Positions 36,753-45,323 of a DNA stretch of 64,000 nt are shown one piece after another. Numbering within the stretch: the first letter of the stretch is position 1; each line of letters starts with the position of its first letter. The position numbers were made by a program, and so were the translations under genes. The stretch is from contig CANIII010000018.1 in assembly GCA_947467605.1 (NCBI GenBank), positions 35,776-99,775 of the forward strand, in the 5' to 3' direction. The notes beneath the pieces are model-generated. The model saw only the letters and a program-made list of their open reading frames with translations, had not been told where the DNA came from and made no database searches. The DNA is from Acidobacteriota bacterium (lineage in GTDB: Bacteria > Acidobacteriota > Vicinamibacteria > Vicinamibacterales > SCN-69-37).

Positions 36753-39700
36753 AGCTCGCCATCCTCGAACTGCGAGGCGACGATCGCGAACGATGTGGCG
36801 GATGCGCCCGGCGCGGCACTGAGCACGGCACGCGACAGCGCGTCGATCGTGCCGCTATCGAGAATGGCGGTCGCGGCGAGCTGCACGTCGAAGTCGCGCT
36901 GAATCACCGACCCCACTTGCAACGCCATCAGCGAGTCGAGGCCGGCCAGCGCGAATGACTGCGCGGGATCCATCGGCCGGTCGGGCGGCAATTGCAGCAC
37001 GCCGCTGACCACGGCGCGCAGGTAGTCGACGACGATGGGCAGACGTGCCTCCGCCGTCGCGTCGCGCAACCGGTCTTTCACGCGGCGTCCCTGACGTGTC
37101 TCGGCGGCCACGTCCTGCTCCGCCACCTCGATGCCGTGCAAATCCGCCGCGCGCGCGCCGGTCGCCGCATCATCGATCTCCAGCGACGCGACGATCGGGC
37201 CGCCCGCGCGCGTCGTCCACGCGACGCGCATGTCCGCCACTTCCGGAATTGGTCCGCGCCACACCATGCGCGCGATGCGATCCACGCGCACCCGCACGCC
37301 GCTGCGAGCGCCGACGATGGCGGCCGAGAGAATCTGGAGGCCGCCATCGAGGAGCAGCGCGCGAGCCATGTCGCCGGCGTCGCCTCCCGCCGCCGCCACA
37401 TGACCGCCGAGGCGGGCCTGCGCAGACGATGCGCCAAACGACGCGGTCTGCACGACGCGGCGCCGAGCGTCCACGTCGATGTGCTGCTGCTCGATCCGTC
37501 GATAGAAATCGGCGCCGTCAATCGTCACCGCGTCGTGTAGCGGCCCCGGCGGGATCGGCGCGGCCGCGGTTTCCGCGAGGGGCGCCGCTTCGTGGTTCCA
37601 TGACGCGTGCGGCGTCCACCGATGACCGTCGTCGGACGAGTACACCGCGACAGTCTCGCGGCCGTCCTCCGACGACACGGTCACGACCGTCTGGATCAGA
37701 CAGCCGCTCGCGCCGGGTTGGATCTCGGCCTCGATCCGCAGGTTCGACGAGACGCCGGACGCCTCGGCGCCGCGAACGCGGTCGAGCGCCACGGCCAGCG
37801 CGAGGACCACCGCCGGGCCAGTGACCGGCAGCGTGGATTGCTCCGCGAACAACTCGAATCGGTGTCGGGCGTGATCTGCCGGCAACGACCGGCGATCGCC
37901 GAGCAACCCCGAGGCGGGAGAAGCGACCTCGACACCGACGGTGTCAGTCGTCTGCGTGCCGTCAATCCAATACGTGTCTCGCTCGAACGGGTACGTGGGC
38001 AGATCCGCCACACCACGCGCACCGCGTCGGAGCGCCGGCCACTCGACAGGCGCACCGCTTTCGTAGCGGTTGATGAGCGCGGCCAGTGACTCCGTCGACG
38101 CATCGCCCGGAGCCTCTGCCGACGCCGCCGGGAGTGCGGTGCCGGCGGCGATCTCCCGCAGTCTCGCGATCGTCGTCGCGCGATCGCTCGCGAGAAACGC
38201 CTTGCGGTGCCGAAAGTGCTGTCGGCCAACCATCAATGTTTCCGAGACCGCCGCGAGATCGAGATCGTCCGCCTCCAGGCGATCCGCGAGCCGGGCCGCG
38301 AGCGCGCGAAGGGCCGATGGCGACTGGGCCGACAGCGGAAACACAGCCCGCGCATCGGCGTCAGCGCCGTCGAGCGCCCTGGCCGGCGGCGGCGCCATGA
38401 CCACATGCGCGTTCGTCCCGCTGATGCCGAACGAACTGACGCCGGCCAACGCGACGTCGGTCCACGCGGCCGCGCGCGTCACCACCGCATACGTGCGCGG
38501 CGCAGCCTCGGCCGCCGGATTGATCGCGCGGAAGTGCAACGTCGGCGTCAACTGACGGTGGAACAACTGCAGCGTCACTTTGATGAGACCGGCAATGCCG
38601 GCCGCGGCTTCGAGGTGCCCGATGTTCGTCTTCACCGAACCCAGTCGCAACGGACGATCGTCGCGCGGGCCGAACACGCGACCGAGCGCATTCAACTCGA
38701 TCGGATCGCCGAGCGACGTGCCGGTGCCGTGCGCCTCGACGTAGCCCACCTCGTCCGCGGTGCAGTCCGCATCGGCCAACGCGCGACGGACCACTTCTTC
38801 CTGCGCGGGGCCGTAGGGAACCGTCAATCCGCTCGTGCGACCGTCATGATTCACCGCGGTGCCGCGGATCACCGCCAGCACACGATCACCCGCGGCGACC
38901 GCATCCGACAGGCGCTTCAGCACGACCACGCCGCACCCTTCGCCGCGCACGTAGCCATCCGCCGCGGCGTCGAACGTGCGGCACGCGCCCGTGGGCGACA
39001 ACGCGCGACCGTGACTGAGGAAGATCGTGGTCTCGGGATTCAGCAGCAGGTTCACGCCGCCGGCCAGCACCACCTCACTTTCGCCGCGCCGCAGGCTCTG
39101 ACACGCCTGATGCACGGCGACGAGCGACGATGAGCACGCGGTGTCGATGGCCACACAGGGTCCGCGGAATCCGAAGAAGAACGAGAGTCGTCCGGCGGCC
39201 GTGCTGTTGGTGTTGCCCGTCGCGAGATAGCCGCCGGCGTCGAGTCGGTCGCGCCTCGACAACCGCGCCGCGTAGTCGGCATTGCTGATGCCGATGAACA
39301 CGCCCGTCGCCGACCCCACGAGCGACGCGGGGCTGATGGCCGCATGTTCGAGGGCTTCCCACGCCACTTCGAGCAGCAGTCGCTGCTGCGGATCGAGCGC
39401 CACGGCTTCGCGCGGCGAGATGCCGAAGAACCCCGCGTCGAACGTCCGGATGTCCGACAGGAACGCGCCGAACGATTCGCGGGCGCGCAGATTCGCGTCG
39501 CCGCGACGATCGAGCGTGGCGGGATGCCAGCGATCCGGGGGCACCGGCCCGACCGCGTCCGTGCCGTCGCACAGGCTGCGGAAGAACGACGCCGGCGAAT
39601 CCGCGCCGCCCGGGAAGCGACAGCCGATGCCGACAATCGCGATGTCGGCGTCCGCGCGGTCGTCGCCCGTCACGGCTCGTGGTCGTTCACGCGCGGACGT

Positions 39701-41287
39701 CTCCGCGCCTGTCGTACCGGAGAGCGCTGCGGCGAGACGACGCACCGTCGGATAGTCGAACGGCCACGTCTGCGGAATGGTGCGACCGAGCGAGCGCTCG
39801 AGGCGTTCAGCCAACTCGATGCAGCCGAGCGATCCGACGCCGAGGTCGAACAGCCCTGCATCAGGATCGAGGGCCAGGGGCGCGCGGTCGCCAAGCACCG
39901 CCAGCACGGCGTCGGCCACGACCGCTTCGACGCGCGCCGCGGCGGCATCCGCGGTCGTGGTGGGCGTCGATCCGCGTCCGGCTGCTGCCGTGGCTGTGGC
40001 CGGCTCGGGAGACGGCTCGGACGACGCGCGCTCGTGGGCGATGGCGCCGACGTCGATGTGCTGCCCGCGCACGAACAACTGCGCGAGCGCGATCTGCAAC
40101 TGCGTCAGCGTGTCGCGCGTGTCCAGATGCGTGGTGATCGTGGTGACCGGCGCGCCGCGCAGCGTGTTGCGCACGAAGGCGGAGAGGCGGTCGCCCGGGC
40201 CGACCTCGACAAACGTGCGCGTGCCTTCGTCGTACATCCGCTCGATCAACTCGCGGAACCGCACCGGCATGCGCCACTGTTGCGCCAGCACCTCGCGCAA
40301 CGCCGCCGGCGCGGCGGGAAATGGCGCGACCGTGGCGGCGCTCCACGCGCGGACGCGCGGTGCCGACAGGGTCAGGCGGTCATAGATCGCGCGCAGATCC
40401 GCGAGCGGCACCGGAAAGAGCGGCGTGTGCACCGGCTGACCGAGTTCCGGCAGTCGGAACACGACCTCGCGCCGATCACGCGCCAGTCGTTCGAGCTCGG
40501 CGAGATCGTCGGACCGGCCCCAGATCACCATCTGATTCGGGCAGTTGTCGAGCGAGACGAACGCGCGCGGCGGCCGGCTCGCCGCGAACTGATCGATCAG
40601 CGGTCGCGACGCCGACGTGAGCGCCAGCATGCCGAGTCCGCCATCGACCGGCGCGACGAGCGGTCCGGCCATCTCGGTGACGTCACGGAGCAGACTCGCA
40701 ATGCTGTTGTGACCCGACACGATGCCGGAGGCCACCAGCACGGCGTTCTCGCCGAAGCTGTGGCCGGCCATGTCGTCGCAGCGGACACCGACCTGCTGCA
40801 GCGTGGTCCACAGCGCCAGGTCCGCCAACAGCACCGCATCGAGCGTCGTCGTCGGCACCGTGCTGCCGGCCGTACGCGGTGCGCGGCGGATGTCGGTGTC
40901 GGCGTCACCGGTCCCGTCGAGCCACCGTTCGATCGCGGGAAAGAGGCGGACCAGATCGACCACGGCCGTCGTGCGCCTGACACCGTAGCCGGGGAAGAGA
41001 CAGGCCGTCGTGCCGCGCGTCTCCGGCGCATCGACGCGCGCGAAGAACATCGTGCCGGCGAGCGCGAACGCGCGGTCATCATCGGCGCGCATCAGCGCGT
41101 CGGCGCCACGCTCGAGGTCGTCGCGCCACGACGCGCCCGCTCGCGTCACGATCGCGACGCGACAGGGGTCGCCTGCATTCCAGAAGGTGTCGTGACCGCG
41201 CGACACCGCGTGGCCCGTCGCGTCAGACCTGATCAGTTTTGCTGCTTCCGGGCGTGATGGCGCCGAGAACAGCAGCAGGCGACTCAT
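36749..41287 (-). CDS. Polyketide synthase: AT - ACP - KS - DH-like - ACP
   Basis: The protein is 1512 aa with an unusual order. The N-terminal acyltransferase (about 90-400) has FPGYG and GHSFGEN (Ser about 176). The first ACP has LGVGSLGC (Ser 486). The ketosynthase (about 548-980) is complete: DTACSSS (Cys 718), EAHGTGTSLGDP and KTNIGHLEAAAG. After the LPTYPFERDTYW linker comes a double-hotdog, dehydratase-like domain (about 1110-1400) in which the HxxxGxxxxP segment is deleted, though LLLDGGLQ keeps the second-site Asp. It is probably inactive. The C-terminal ACP has AGLDSLM (Ser 1452). AT-ACP could be a loading unit and KS-ACP an extension unit without its own AT. It is first gene of the operon. 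Confidence 0.92.
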   Translation of the reverse strand: MSRLLLFSAPSRPEAAKLIRSDATGHAVSRGHDTFWNAGDPCRVAIVTRAGASWRDDLERGADALMRADDDRAFALAGTMFFARVDAPETRGTTACLFPGYGVRRTTAVVDLVRLFPAIERWLDGTGDADTDIRRAPRTAGSTVPTTTLDAVLLADLALWTTLQQVGVRCDDMAGHSFGENAVLVASGIVSGHNSIASLLRDVTEMAGPLVAPVDGGLGMLALTSASRPLIDQFAASRPPRAFVSLDNCPNQMVIWGRSDDLAELERLARDRREVVFRLPELGQPVHTPLFPVPLADLRAIYDRLTLSAPRVRAWSAATVAPFPAAPAALREVLAQQWRMPVRFRELIERMYDEGTRTFVEVGPGDRLSAFVRNTLRGAPVTTITTHLDTRDTLTQLQIALAQLFVRGQHIDVGAIAHERASSEPSPEPATATAAAGRGSTPTTTADAAAARVEAVVADAVLAVLGDRAPLALDPDAGLFDLGVGSLGCIELAERLERSLGRTIPQTWPFDYPTVRRLAAALSGTTGAETSARERPRAVTGDDRADADIAIVGIGCRFPGGADSPASFFRSLCDGTDAVGPVPPDRWHPATLDRRGDANLRARESFGAFLSDIRTFDAGFFGISPREAVALDPQQRLLLEVAWEALEHAAISPASLVGSATGVFIGISNADYAARLSRRDRLDAGGYLATGNTNSTAAGRLSFFFGFRGPCVAIDTACSSSLVAVHQACQSLRRGESEVVLAGGVNLLLNPETTIFLSHGRALSPTGACRTFDAAADGYVRGEGCGVVVLKRLSDAVAAGDRVLAVIRGTAVNHDGRTSGLTVPYGPAQEEVVRRALADADCTADEVGYVEAHGTGTSLGDPIELNALGRVFGPRDDRPLRLGSVKTNIGHLEAAAGIAGLIKVTLQLFHRQLTPTLHFRAINPAAEAAPRTYAVVTRAAAWTDVALAGVSSFGISGTNAHVVMAPPPARALDGADADARAVFPLSAQSPSALRALAARLADRLEADDLDLAAVSETLMVGRQHFRHRKAFLASDRATTIARLREIAAGTALPAASAEAPGDASTESLAALINRYESGAPVEWPALRRGARGVADLPTYPFERDTYWIDGTQTTDTVGVEVASPASGLLGDRRSLPADHARHRFELFAEQSTLPVTGPAVVLALAVALDRVRGAEASGVSSNLRIEAEIQPGASGCLIQTVVTVSSEDGRETVAVYSSDDGHRWTPHASWNHEAAPLAETAAAPIPPGPLHDAVTIDGADFYRRIEQQHIDVDARRRVVQTASFGASSAQARLGGHVAAAGGDAGDMARALLLDGGLQILSAAIVGARSGVRVRVDRIARMVWRGPIPEVADMRVAWTTRAGGPIVASLEIDDAATGARAADLHGIEVAEQDVAAETRQGRRVKDRLRDATAEARLPIVVDYLRAVVSGVLQLPPDRPMDPAQSFALAGLDSLMALQVGSVIQRDFDVQLAATAILDSGTIDALSRAVLSAAPGASATSFAIVASQFEDGEL

Positions 41288-41310
41288 GTGGGTGACTTAT
41301 GATACACGCC
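41288..41310. promoter_or_regulatory. Divergent control region, PKS operon / deoxysugar operon
   Basis: Only 11 bp separate the two possible start codons (41287 minus, 41299 plus). TATGAT at 41298-41303 is -10-like for the plus strand. If used, transcription starts near 41310 and the second ATG at 41311 would be the leaderless start of the ketoisomerase. No convincing -35 box was seen; promoters probably reach into both genes. Confidence 0.3.
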
Positions 41311-41760
41311 ATGGATCAGCGTGAACGCGATCGCGCGCGTGTCGCCCCCGCGTCACCGGGCCGTCTCGACGATGTGCGATGGATCGCATTCCCCTCGCAC
41401 GGAGACGATCGCGGCGTGTTGACGGCGATCGAAGGCGGCATCGACATTCCGTTCGACATCCAGCGCCTCTACTTCGTGCACGACGTGATCAGCGAACGCG
41501 GCGGACACGCGCATCGCGACACGCATCAGGTCGTCACGGCGGTGTGCGGTCGTTGCGAACTGCGGCTATCGGACGGCACGGAGGAACGCGTGTGGGTGCT
41601 CGATCGTCCCACCCGCGGCGTGCTGATCAATCCGATGCTCTTCATCCGCATGGTCGACTTCGCGCCCGGCACGGTCGTCGCGGCGTTCGCCAGCACGCAC
41701 TACGACACCAAGCGGTCGATCCGGTCGTGGGACGACTACCTGGCCGCCATTCGCGCCTGA
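41299..41760 (+). CDS. dTDP-4-keto-6-deoxyhexose 3,4-ketoisomerase (FdtA/WxcM-like cupin)
   Basis: This is a 153-aa single cupin (149 aa if the ATG at 41311 is used, which the -10-like box favours). The FdtA/QdtA signature is present: LYFVHDVISERGGHAHRDTH (His pair in GGHAHR), then QVVTAVCGRCELRLSDG and LINPMLFIRMVDFAPG. The enzyme shifts the keto group of a nucleotide-linked 4-keto-6-deoxysugar to C3. It begins a three-gene deoxysugar operon; the genes that would make the substrate (rmlA, rmlB) are not in the window and are presumably elsewhere in the genome. Confidence 0.88.
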   Translation: MIHAMDQRERDRARVAPASPGRLDDVRWIAFPSHGDDRGVLTAIEGGIDIPFDIQRLYFVHDVISERGGHAHRDTHQVVTAVCGRCELRLSDGTEERVWVLDRPTRGVLINPMLFIRMVDFAPGTVVAAFASTHYDTKRSIRSWDDYLAAIRA

Positions 41761-41773
41761 GGACGTCGGCTCC

Positions 41774-43225
41774 ATGCCCCACAGATCCGCGGACGGCTAC
41801 CTGCGCTCGGCGCTCAAATCCGACGACCACGATCAGTCGATGCAGACCGTCGCTGAGTGGCTCGAGCAGCAGCGCGCCGCGACGCCGTGCATCGTGCGCC
41901 GCATCCCGCTCGCCGGGATGACGCACTGGGAATGGACCGGCGAACCGAGACGGCTCGCACACCGTTCGGGCAAGTTCTTCTCGGTGTCCGGTGTGCACGT
42001 CACGACCGACACGGGCCCGGTCTCGACGTGGGATCAGCCGATTCTCGTGCAACCGGAGATCGGCATCCTCGGCATCCTGACCAAGACCATCGACGGCGTG
42101 CATCACTTCCTGATGCAGGCCAAAGTGGAGCCCGGCAACATCAACGGCGTGCAGTTGTCGCCGACCGTGCAGGCCACGCGCAGCAACTACATGCAGGTGC
42201 ATGCGGGCTCGGCGCCGGCCTATGTGCAGTACTTCCGCGAGCCCGCGCGTGGTCGCGTGCTGCTGAATCAGCTCCAGAGCGAGCAGGCGTCACGGTACTA
42301 CCGCAAGCAGAACCGCAACGTGATCGTCGAACTGAACGACGATGAGCACGTGGACGTGGCGCCGCAGTTCTGCTGGATGAAGCTCGTGCAGATCAAGGAA
42401 CTGCTCAAGCGGCCGAACATGGTCAACATGGACACGCGCACGGTGCTCGCGTGTCTGCCGCTGCTCGGCCGTCAGCCCACCGGCGACCGCCAGTACACCG
42501 ACCTCGCCCCGCCGCTGGCCGACGCGCTGCCGCTCAGCCCCTTCGGGCGTGCCCTGCTCGACTCGACGGTGGTCACCGACCGCGCCGTGCACTCGCTGCG
42601 CGACGTCATGCACTGGCTCACCGATCTGCAGGCGCACCACGAAATGCATGTGGAGCCGCGCGCGATCGATCGCCTCGACGGTTGGGTCATCGACGCCGAC
42701 GCGATTCGTCATGCGTCGGGCAAGCACTTCTCGGTGATCGCGGTCGATGTGGAAACCGGGGCGCGCGAAGTGCGCCGCTGGCAACAGCCGCTCCAGGCAC
42801 ACGACGCGAAAGGCCTCAATGGGTTTCTCGTGCAGCGCATCAACGGCGTGCTGCACTTCCTCGTCCGCGCCTGCGCCTACCCGGGCAATCGCCAGGTCTT
42901 CGATCTCGGCTCCACCGTGTCGCGCTCGAATGCCGACGATGCGTTCGGACGGGGATATCCGCCGTTCCTCGATCTGTTCCGCGACCCGCCGCATGCATGG
43001 GTGCGCTACTCCGCCGTGCAGTCGGAAGAAGGCGGCCGGTTCTATCACTACCAGAATCGCTACGTGATCCTCGAACTGCCCGAAGGACATCAGATCGACG
43101 ACTCGCCGATTCACCGGTGGATGACGCTCGGACAGATCCAGGAACTGCTCCCCCACGGCTACTTCAACATCGAGGGCCGCAATCTGCTCGCGTGCCTGGA
43201 TCTGTGCGACACGACCACGACCTGA
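41774..43225 (+). CDS. NDP-hexose 2,3-dehydratase
   Basis: This 483-aa protein is built from two homologous halves, as in EvaA/TylX3-type enzymes that remove the C2 hydroxyl of dTDP-4-keto-6-deoxyglucose. The halves align: GKFFSVSGVHVTTDTG with GKHFSVIAVDVETGAR; QLQSEQASRYYRKQNRNVIV with AVQSEEGGRFYHYQNRYVIL; and DTRTVLACLPLL with EGRNLLACLDLC. Length and duplication are typical. It is 13 bp downstream of the ketoisomerase and overlaps the next gene; with the following reductase it should give a 2,6-dideoxy sugar. Confidence 0.93.
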   Translation: MPHRSADGYLRSALKSDDHDQSMQTVAEWLEQQRAATPCIVRRIPLAGMTHWEWTGEPRRLAHRSGKFFSVSGVHVTTDTGPVSTWDQPILVQPEIGILGILTKTIDGVHHFLMQAKVEPGNINGVQLSPTVQATRSNYMQVHAGSAPAYVQYFREPARGRVLLNQLQSEQASRYYRKQNRNVIVELNDDEHVDVAPQFCWMKLVQIKELLKRPNMVNMDTRTVLACLPLLGRQPTGDRQYTDLAPPLADALPLSPFGRALLDSTVVTDRAVHSLRDVMHWLTDLQAHHEMHVEPRAIDRLDGWVIDADAIRHASGKHFSVIAVDVETGAREVRRWQQPLQAHDAKGLNGFLVQRINGVLHFLVRACAYPGNRQVFDLGSTVSRSNADDAFGRGYPPFLDLFRDPPHAWVRYSAVQSEEGGRFYHYQNRYVILELPEGHQIDDSPIHRWMTLGQIQELLPHGYFNIEGRNLLACLDLCDTTTT

Positions 43226-44163
43226 CCGTGCTCCTCCTCGGCTGGTCGAGTTTCGCCGAGCGCCGTGTGGCGCCGGCACTCGCCCGCCTGGGCGTGACGC
43301 GCGTCGATGTCGCGTCCGCGACCCGCACGCCGGCGCTGCCGGCGCCGCTCTCCGGCCGCGTCTTCACCGACTACGATGACGCCCTCGCCGCGAGCGCGGC
43401 GTCGCTCGTGTACGTCTCGACGCGCAATCACGACCATGTGCGATGGACCACGCGTGCGCTGGCATCCGGCCGGCACGTCGTCGTCGACAAGCCGGCGGTG
43501 CTCGAGGAACAGGACGCGCACGCGCTCGTCGCGCTCAGTCGGCGGCAGCAGCGTCTGGTGGCCGAGGCCACCGTCTATCCGTGGCATCCGCAGTGCGCCG
43601 GCGCGCGCGATTTCATCGCCGCGCACGGCCCGCTCACGCGCATCACGGCCACCTTCCTCTTCCCGCGCCTGCCCGAGCACAACTTCCGGCATCGCGCGCA
43701 CGCGGGCGGCGGCACGCTGTACGACCTCGGCGCGTACGCCCTCACGCCCGGGCGCGTGTTCTTCGACGCGGCGCCGACGACGATCAGCGCCACGGCGGTG
43801 CAGCTCGAGGGCGACGAAGTCGAGACGGCGTTCAGTGTGCTGCTCACCTATCCGGAACAGCGCACCTTGATCGGACACTTCGGCTCGCCCGGCACCTACA
43901 CGAATCGACTCGAGTTGTCCGGGCCGCGGTTCACGATCACGCTGGAACCGGCGTTCACCGCGCCGCCGGATCGGGCGACGCGCGTGGTCGGTGTGGCCGA
44001 CGGTCAGCCGATCGCGCTCGAGGTGCCGCCCGCCGACGCGATGGCGCATTTCCTCGATGACGTAATGACATCCGCCGCGAGCGGGCAGCACGATCGGTTT
44101 GCCGACGCGATGCTCGCGGATGCGGCCGCCATGGCGCGCCTTCGCGCCGCGGCGCATCGCTGA
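43204..44163 (+). CDS. NDP-hexose 3-ketoreductase (Gfo/Idh/MocA family)
   Basis: This 319-aa oxidoreductase begins with the Rossmann strand LTVLLLGWSSFAERRVAPAL, has VVVDKPAVLEEQDAH (the EKP-like Lys) and HAGGGTLYDLGAYALTPGR in the C-terminal sheet domain. In deoxysugar pathways such enzymes (EvaE/TylC1 type) reduce the unstable 3-keto product of the 2,3-dehydratase. The GTG at 43204 overlaps the dehydratase gene and keeps the whole first beta strand; GTG at 43228 is an alternative that would clip it. Third and last gene of the sugar operon. Confidence 0.88.
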   Translation: MRHDHDLTVLLLGWSSFAERRVAPALARLGVTRVDVASATRTPALPAPLSGRVFTDYDDALAASAASLVYVSTRNHDHVRWTTRALASGRHVVVDKPAVLEEQDAHALVALSRRQQRLVAEATVYPWHPQCAGARDFIAAHGPLTRITATFLFPRLPEHNFRHRAHAGGGTLYDLGAYALTPGRVFFDAAPTTISATAVQLEGDEVETAFSVLLTYPEQRTLIGHFGSPGTYTNRLELSGPRFTITLEPAFTAPPDRATRVVGVADGQPIALEVPPADAMAHFLDDVMTSAASGQHDRFADAMLADAAAMARLRAAAHR

Positions 44164-44184
44164 GCCCGACCGGGTCTCGGCTCA
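44161..44184. terminator. Hairpin spanning two convergent stop codons
   Basis: TGAGCC (44161-44166) pairs with GGCTCA (44179-44184), with further pairing inside after a bulge. The first arm contains the ketoreductase stop and the second the stop of the GT4 gene on the other strand, so one dyad can end both transcripts. No U-tract follows. Confidence 0.4.
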
Positions 44185-45318
44185 ACCGGCCAACAGCTGC
44201 GCGTAGAGCGACAGCCAGGCCTCGCGCTCGCGCTGCGGCGTCAGCCGTCGCGCCAGCGCGTGCGCGCCCTCGGAGAGCCGGGCCGCGAGCGCATCGTCGG
44301 ACAACACCCGCGTGATCGCCGCGGCCATGGCGGCCGGATCACCGTGCGGCACCAGCAACCCGTGCTCCTCGTCGACGATCACTTCGCGCATGCCACCGAC
44401 CGCGGTCGCCACGAGCGGCACCCCCATCCCGGCCGCCTCGAGCAGCGCATTGGGCAACCCCTCGTGCGCCGACGACTGCACATACACGTGCATGCGCGCG
44501 AGATGCGCGCGGACCTCGGCGTTCGCGAACTGGCCGGTGAGCGTCACCTCGCGGTCGAGGCCGAACTCCGCGATCAACGTCTCTGTCCATTCGGCTTCGT
44601 CGTGGTCGCTGAAGAATCCGGCGAGGAGCAGGCCCTGGCGCAGCGCCGCCGGGACGCCGGCATACGCGCGCACCAGCAACGGGATGTCTTTGACCCGCCG
44701 GAACTCTCCGACCGTGCCGACGCGCCCGCGATTGTGATCGGTGACCGCCCATGGTTGCGTGTGATCGACCGTCACGCCGTTGCGAATCACCGAACTGCGG
44801 CCGGCGATGTCGAACTCCTCGGCCACGCGCGCGAGGTAGGCCGCATTGACCGACGTGATCCAGGTGGCCTGTCGCAACACGGGCAGCAGCATGCCGCGAC
44901 AGAGCGGCTGATCGAGCAACGTCATCACGTCGTTGCCGCGAATGCTCGCAATCAGCGGCCGTCGTCGTCCCGGCGTCGTGGCCGCCCCCAGACACGGATA
45001 GGCCGCGGTGAGGAAGAAGCCATGAAAGATGTCGAAGTCGAACTCGGCGTCGAGGCGCTGCACGGCGCGCCGGTGCGCGAAGAGACCGTCGGCGGTCGCC
45101 GGCGCTGCATGGAGCCACCGATGCACATGGATCCCGCGCTCGACGCTCGTCTCGATCTCACCGGTCGCGCCGGGTCGCGTCACCGCCGCGATCACGTGCA
45201 CGTCGTAGCCGGCGTCACAGAGATCGCCCGCCAACCGCGCCGCCGCGACCGCCACGCCGCCGGGCGTGGGCGGATACTCGGCGGGACTGAGGCACACGCT
45301 GCGGCCGCCGGCGGACAT
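44182..45318 (-). CDS. Glycosyltransferase family 4
   Basis: This 378-aa GT-B enzyme starts at the ATG at 45318 (MSAGGRSVCLSPAEYPPTPG); the frame extends upstream but overlaps the preceding gene with non-coding character. The N-terminal half has GGVAVAAARLAGDLCDAGYD (acceptor Rossmann fold). The C-terminal half has GRVGTVGEFRRVKDIPLLV and the E-x7-E donor motif in SAHEGLPNALLEAAGMGVPL. A retaining transferase using a nucleotide sugar is expected. Second gene of a two-gene minus unit with the propeller protein, 5 nt apart. Confidence 0.9.
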   Translation of the reverse strand: MSAGGRSVCLSPAEYPPTPGGVAVAAARLAGDLCDAGYDVHVIAAVTRPGATGEIETSVERGIHVHRWLHAAPATADGLFAHRRAVQRLDAEFDFDIFHGFFLTAAYPCLGAATTPGRRRPLIASIRGNDVMTLLDQPLCRGMLLPVLRQATWITSVNAAYLARVAEEFDIAGRSSVIRNGVTVDHTQPWAVTDHNRGRVGTVGEFRRVKDIPLLVRAYAGVPAALRQGLLLAGFFSDHDEAEWTETLIAEFGLDREVTLTGQFANAEVRAHLARMHVYVQSSAHEGLPNALLEAAGMGVPLVATAVGGMREVIVDEEHGLLVPHGDPAAMAAAITRVLSDDALAARLSEGAHALARRLTPQREREAWLSLYAQLLAG

Positions 45319-45323
45319 GGGAG

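Noticed and set aside
38070..39133. Separate plus-strand genes within the PKS region
   Set aside because: The frames are antisense to the KS, whose DTACSSS, HGTGT and NIGH motifs are intact on the minus strand.
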